In this document: positions 60,726-64,000 of the stretch, one piece after another
Position numbering within the stretch: the stretch's first letter is position 1
Layout: each line of letters begins with the position of its first letter
DNA from: HLUCCA09 sp038745585
GTDB lineage: Bacteria; Pseudomonadota; Alphaproteobacteria; Rhodobacterales; Rhodobacteraceae
NCBI GenBank assembly: GCA_038745585.1
Contig: JBCDLH010000001.1
Span: forward strand, 310,001 to 374,000
Length of the DNA stretch: 64,000 nt
Direction of reading: 5' to 3'
Translations under genes and position numbers: made by a program
Notes under the pieces: model-generated
Seen by the model: only the letters and a program-made list of their open reading frames with translations
The model's database searches: none
What the model was told of the DNA's origin: nothing

Positions 60726-62306
60726 ATGACGTCCAGACTTTCCTGGCTGCGTGCCGCGCTCGCCGCCGCAGCCATTTCGAGCGCGATGGCGCCGACCACC
60801 GGCCACGCGCTCGAAGCGCTCATTGTCGACACAGCCTTCGTGCTCAAGACAGCGGATCCCAACCGCTCTTACGAGCCGACCGCGTCGCTCTATATGAGCG
60901 GCGTCTACGAGACCCTCGTGACCTACGAGAACGGCGATCTCACGCAGCTGATGCCTGGGCTCGCCAGTTTGCCCGAGATCTCGGAGGATGGCACCGTCTT
61001 CACCTTTACGCTCAACGAGAGCGCGACGTTCTCCGACGGCTCGCCCGTCGAGGTCGAGGACGTGATCTTTTCGATGAACCGGTTCTTTAATCTCAAGAGC
61101 CCCGCTTCCCGCTTTGTCGCCGGGACCACTGTCGCCGCCGGCGAGGAGCCGGGCACGGTCGTCCTGACAACGCCGGAGCCCGACCCGGCCTTTCCGGCAA
61201 AGCTGACCTATCCGGCGCTGTCGATCCTAAACGCCGAAGTCGTCCGGGCCAATGGCGGAACCGATGCCGAGGACGCCGCGCAGACGGACACCGCCGATCA
61301 GTTTCTCGCCACGGCCTCTGCCGGCTCCGGCCCCTACGTGCTCTCGAGCTTCGACCTCGTCTCCGAGATCGTGCTGGAGCGCAACGAGAACTACTATGGC
61401 GAGCCGGCGGCATTTGACCGGATCATCCTGCGCAACGTGGCAAACAATGCGCAGCGGATGAATATGTCGCGCGGCGTCAGCCATATCGCGCTCGACATCC
61501 GTCCGGACCAAATCGACATGCTGGGAGACGAGGTCAACGTCATTTCCACCCCCGGCTCCGACATGGCGTTCGTGTTCCTCAACCAGAACCCCGAAGTCTC
61601 CGAAGTGACAGTCAACCCAGACTTCATCGAGGCCGTGCGCTACGCGATCGACTATGAAGGGATGCTCGACTTCATCGGCGAAGGCGCAGGGCGGCCGGGC
61701 GGCATGGTACCGTCGATCCTAGCAGGCTCGGTGCCGACCTCCGAGGCGGCGGTGACCGATCTTGAGCGCGCGCGCGCCGCGATGGAGCGCAGCGGGCTGG
61801 AGAACCCGACGGTCGAGCTCGCATATGCCTCCGACTTCGAAAAGCACGGCATCTCCTTTGGCGATCTCGGGGCAAAGATTCAGGCCGATCTTGAGCCTCT
61901 CGGCATCACAGTGGAGCTTCTGCCGCAGCCGATGTCGTCAAACCTCGACGTCTACCGCGCTGGCACGCTCGAGTTGAGCGTTCAGTGGTGGGGGCCTGCC
62001 TATCCGGACCCGAGCTACTACCTCTTCTTCAACCCCGGTGAACTCGTCGGTCTACGCGCCGGCTGGGCTGATGGCTCTGCGCCGGAGATCGAAGCAGCGG
62101 CCGACACCGCGGCCTCGGAGATCGACCCGGCAGCGCGGCCCGCGCTCTACCAAGAGTGGCAGGGTAAGCTGATGGAGAGCGGGCCGTTCATCCAGCTCTT
62201 CCAGCCGCCCTTTACGCTCGTGTCGTCAAAGCTGGTGGAAGGCGTGCAGTTCATCCCCGGCTGGACGGTGGACCTCGCCAATGTGCGCCCGGCCGCGGCA
62301 AACTGA
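60726..62306 (+). CDS. Dipeptide/oligopeptide-type ABC transporter substrate-binding protein
   Basis: A 526-residue periplasmic protein of the SBP_bac_5 (DppA/OppA) class. Signal peptide of about 27 residues (ends GHAL). Family landmarks: ANRSYEPTASLYM-like loop, VYETLVTYENGDLTQLMPGL and FTFTLNESATFSDGSPV. The ATG at 60726 follows GGAGGG by about ten bases; upstream frame is antisense-type. It belongs to the preceding permease/ATPase operon but has its own leader. Cargo may be a peptide or other oligomer; not readable from sequence. Confidence 0.9.
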   Translation: MTSRLSWLRAALAAAAISSAMAPTTGHALEALIVDTAFVLKTADPNRSYEPTASLYMSGVYETLVTYENGDLTQLMPGLASLPEISEDGTVFTFTLNESATFSDGSPVEVEDVIFSMNRFFNLKSPASRFVAGTTVAAGEEPGTVVLTTPEPDPAFPAKLTYPALSILNAEVVRANGGTDAEDAAQTDTADQFLATASAGSGPYVLSSFDLVSEIVLERNENYYGEPAAFDRIILRNVANNAQRMNMSRGVSHIALDIRPDQIDMLGDEVNVISTPGSDMAFVFLNQNPEVSEVTVNPDFIEAVRYAIDYEGMLDFIGEGAGRPGGMVPSILAGSVPTSEAAVTDLERARAAMERSGLENPTVELAYASDFEKHGISFGDLGAKIQADLEPLGITVELLPQPMSSNLDVYRAGTLELSVQWWGPAYPDPSYYLFFNPGELVGLRAGWADGSAPEIEAAADTAASEIDPAARPALYQEWQGKLMESGPFIQLFQPPFTLVSSKLVEGVQFIPGWTVDLANVRPAAAN

Positions 62307-62331
62307 GCGATCAGCAGGATCACACAAGCAG

Positions 62332-62363
62332 AGGCCCGGACGCAGATCGCGCCCGGGCCTTTT
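62332..62363 (+). terminator. Intrinsic terminator after the ABC operon
   Basis: AGGCCCGG (62332-62339) and CCGGGCCT (62353-62360) form a perfect 8-bp stem followed by TTTT (62360-62363), 26 bases after the binding-protein stop codon. The gene after it must have its own promoter. Confidence 0.8.
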
Positions 62364-62449
62364 GTCGTCTACGCACACACGCGACTGCGCGGCGGGGACG
62401 GCAGCAACCAAATCGTAATGGATAAGGCCGTTTTTGCAGAGGCGCCACT

Positions 62450-63343
62450 GTGATCAAAGTGCCGACCCATGGCCGCTACGCGTACAGCGCGATCACGGAT
62501 CGCCCGGACTACGCGTTTCCTGGGGGCAAGCGGCTCGCGGTCTATATCGGGCTCAACCTCGAGCACTTTTCCTTTGGTGAGGGCCTGGGCGCCGAGCTTG
62601 CCCCCGGGGGGCCGCAGCCCGATATCCTAAATTATGCGTGGCGCGACTACGGCAACCGGGTCGGCGCGTGGCGCATGCGCGACATGTTCGACGCTTTGGA
62701 CATGCCGGTAAGCGTTTTGGCGAACTCGGTTATGTACGATTATGCGCCGGACCTGATGGCGGCCTTCCGCGCGCGCGGCGATGAAATCGTCGGCCATGGC
62801 CGGACCAATTCCGAACGGCAAAGCGTCCTTCCGAAGGCGGAGGAGGCCACGCTTATCGCAGAGGCGACCGCGGTACTGACCCGGGGCGAGGGGACGCCGC
62901 CAAAGGGCTGGCTCTCCCCTTGGATTGCCGAAAGCGCGGACACGCCGGATCTGCTCAAAGCGGCTGGCTATGGCTACACGCTCAACTGGTGTATGGACGA
63001 CCAGCCGACTTGGATGCGTACCAGGCACGGCGCGCTTCTGGCGATCCCCTATCCTCAAGAAGCCAACGACATCCCCTCGATCGTCGCCCGCAAGGATGGA
63101 GCGCAGGCCTTCGCGGATATTGTGCGGGACAATTTCGACGAGATGCTGGAGCAGTCCGCCCGGCAGCCTCTTGTAATGGGGATCGCGCTTCACCCCTATC
63201 TCGTCGGTCAGCCCTACCGCTTGCGCGCCCTCCGCCGCGCCCTCGCCCATGTCTGCGCGCATCGCGACGACATCTGGCTCACGCGGGCGGGCGACATCTA
63301 CGACTTCTGCCTTGGGTGCGAGGCGATCCCAAAGCCAGGCTAG
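62450..63343 (+). CDS. Polysaccharide deacetylase-family protein (PuuE-like group)
   Basis: A 297-residue NodB-fold protein. Landmarks are the conserved YIGLNLEHFSFGEG start, DYGNRVGAWRMRDMFDALDM and the metal/active region DEIVGHGRTNSERQS, then GWLSPWIAES. The central Asp-Asp pair of true polysaccharide deacetylases is not evident in the usual form, so it belongs to the PuuE-like allantoinase/peptide hydrolase group. Start is a GTG at 62450; no better ATG exists. Proposed role: amide-bond cleavage of an imported compound (inference). Confidence 0.85.
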   Translation: MIKVPTHGRYAYSAITDRPDYAFPGGKRLAVYIGLNLEHFSFGEGLGAELAPGGPQPDILNYAWRDYGNRVGAWRMRDMFDALDMPVSVLANSVMYDYAPDLMAAFRARGDEIVGHGRTNSERQSVLPKAEEATLIAEATAVLTRGEGTPPKGWLSPWIAESADTPDLLKAAGYGYTLNWCMDDQPTWMRTRHGALLAIPYPQEANDIPSIVARKDGAQAFADIVRDNFDEMLEQSARQPLVMGIALHPYLVGQPYRLRALRRALAHVCAHRDDIWLTRAGDIYDFCLGCEAIPKPG

Positions 63344-63794
63344 CGCGACGCATGTGACGTGGCCTGCACCAGGCCGCGTACGCCACAATGGAGCCCCGGC
63401 GCTCCCAGCAGATTGAGACCACGCGGGCCTTATTCTGTCACGCCGTCGGGCAGGAGGAGCCGCACCTACATCAGTCTTCGCGCAGGGACAGCGCGGCACC
63501 CTCGATGGCTAAAGTACACCCGCTGGCCTTGCTCTCTCGGACGTCCGCAGGGTGTTGGGACGCTACCGAAAAGGGACAAAGAACGCAGCCTCGCGTCCTA
63601 TCCCTTTGCAGCCCGGGCTCCGGCGCCCCCGGGTCGCCGAAAGTATCGTCGGAGCGGTCAAGTTAGTCGCGACGTCTCAATTCACCGGCAGCGCTCCGGT
63701 TCCACCTTTCGCGCTGTCTGGGCGGCGCATAGTTCAAAGACCGTAAAGGCAGCGGTGGATTACCCGCGCCCGTCCTTTTCATGGCCTTAACGTC
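63344..63794. other. Gene-free interval between convergent genes
   Basis: About 450 bases with GC-rich short frames on both strands but no protein family, tRNA or repeat recognised. It separates the catabolic island from the housekeeping ahcY gene. Confidence 0.4.
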
Positions 63795-64000
63795 TCAATA
63801 GCGGTAATGCTCGGGCTTGAACGGGCCTTCCTGCGTGACGCCGATGTAATCGGCCTGTTCAGGTTGGAGCTCGGTGAGCTTCACCCCGATCCGCCCCAAA
63901 TGCAGCCGAGCGACCTTCTCATCGAGCTGTTTTGGCAGAACGTGCACCGCGTTGTCGTAGGCGTCGCTCTTGGTCCAAAGCTCAATCTGCGCGAGCACTT
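63795..64000 (-). CDS. ahcY: Adenosylhomocysteinase, C-terminal end only (runs off the window)
   Basis: The last 68 or so residues of S-adenosylhomocysteine hydrolase: KVLAQIELWTKSDAYDNAVH, LPKQLDEKVARLHLGRIGVK and TQEGPFKPEHYRY at the C terminus. The PFKPxHYRY ending is the conserved tail that reaches into the neighbouring subunit's NAD site. The enzyme cleaves S-adenosylhomocysteine to adenosine and homocysteine. The gene begins beyond position 64000. Confidence 0.95.
   Translation of the reverse strand, partial: VLAQIELWTKSDAYDNAVHVLPKQLDEKVARLHLGRIGVKLTELQPEQADYIGVTQEGPFKPEHYRY

Noticed and set aside
1..64000. CRISPR arrays, tRNA or rRNA genes, riboswitches
   Set aside because: No evenly spaced repeats, tRNA cloverleaf, rRNA signature or recognisable aptamer was found by reading.

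Overview
The window is GC-rich chromosomal DNA of an alphaproteobacterium, most likely a Rhodobacteraceae (Roseobacter-group) species. This rests on gene content: a TctABC tripartite tricarboxylate transporter, VPLPA-type C-terminal sorting signals, an exbB-exbD-exbD-tonB cluster, many solute-uptake operons with GntR/LacI control, and an adenosylhomocysteinase 3' end at the right edge. No rRNA, tRNA, CRISPR array or replication origin was seen.

Layout. 1-7.7 kb: a LacI-controlled C4 sugar-acid (erythronate/threonate-type) uptake and catabolism operon (tctCBA, hydrolase, ltnD-like, denD, otnC); the kinase otnK appears reduced to a remnant. 8.1-14.8 kb: a lipoprotein, a TonB/ExbBD energising cluster and a TonB-dependent receptor with a perfect 11-bp inverted repeat upstream. 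15-24.5 kb: VOC protein, ankyrin protein, nagB, a small secreted triple-repeat protein, a MATE exporter, and a DegP-like protease divergent from a two-component system. 24.5-39.4 kb: an accessory stretch with a broken IS6-family element, an IS21 end fused to an LLM-oxidoreductase 3' end and cutting a LysR gene, a low-GC orphan secreted gene, a CocE hydrolase, a Crp/Fnr regulator, SulP + universal stress protein, cytochrome b561, a PEP-mutase-family enzyme, YceI, a likely IS3 scrap, a putative peptidoglycan-peptidase toxin with an overlapping periplasmic immunity candidate, and a DUF1772 gene split by a stop codon.

39.5-63.3 kb: a CoA-transferase/HMG-CoA-lyase pair, a divergent pair of VPLPA-CTERM secreted proteins, and then a catabolic island. 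Leftward runs M20 peptidase - polar amino-acid ABC transporter - phosphotriesterase-like hydrolase - DHDPS-family lyase - a 950-residue flavoprotein that fuses three normally separate dehydrogenase subunits. Rightward runs amidohydrolase - dipeptide-type ABC transporter (five genes) - polysaccharide-deacetylase/PuuE-like hydrolase. Between them sit an Old Yellow Enzyme and a GntR/FCD regulator. Three promoters of this island carry the same TGKATW-N6-GTATAC element, so I infer one regulon for scavenging an N-substituted amino acid, proline derivative, opine or peptide. The most promising less-described systems are this island with its fused oxidase, and the M15 peptidase/overlapping secreted partner at 35.6-37.3 kb.
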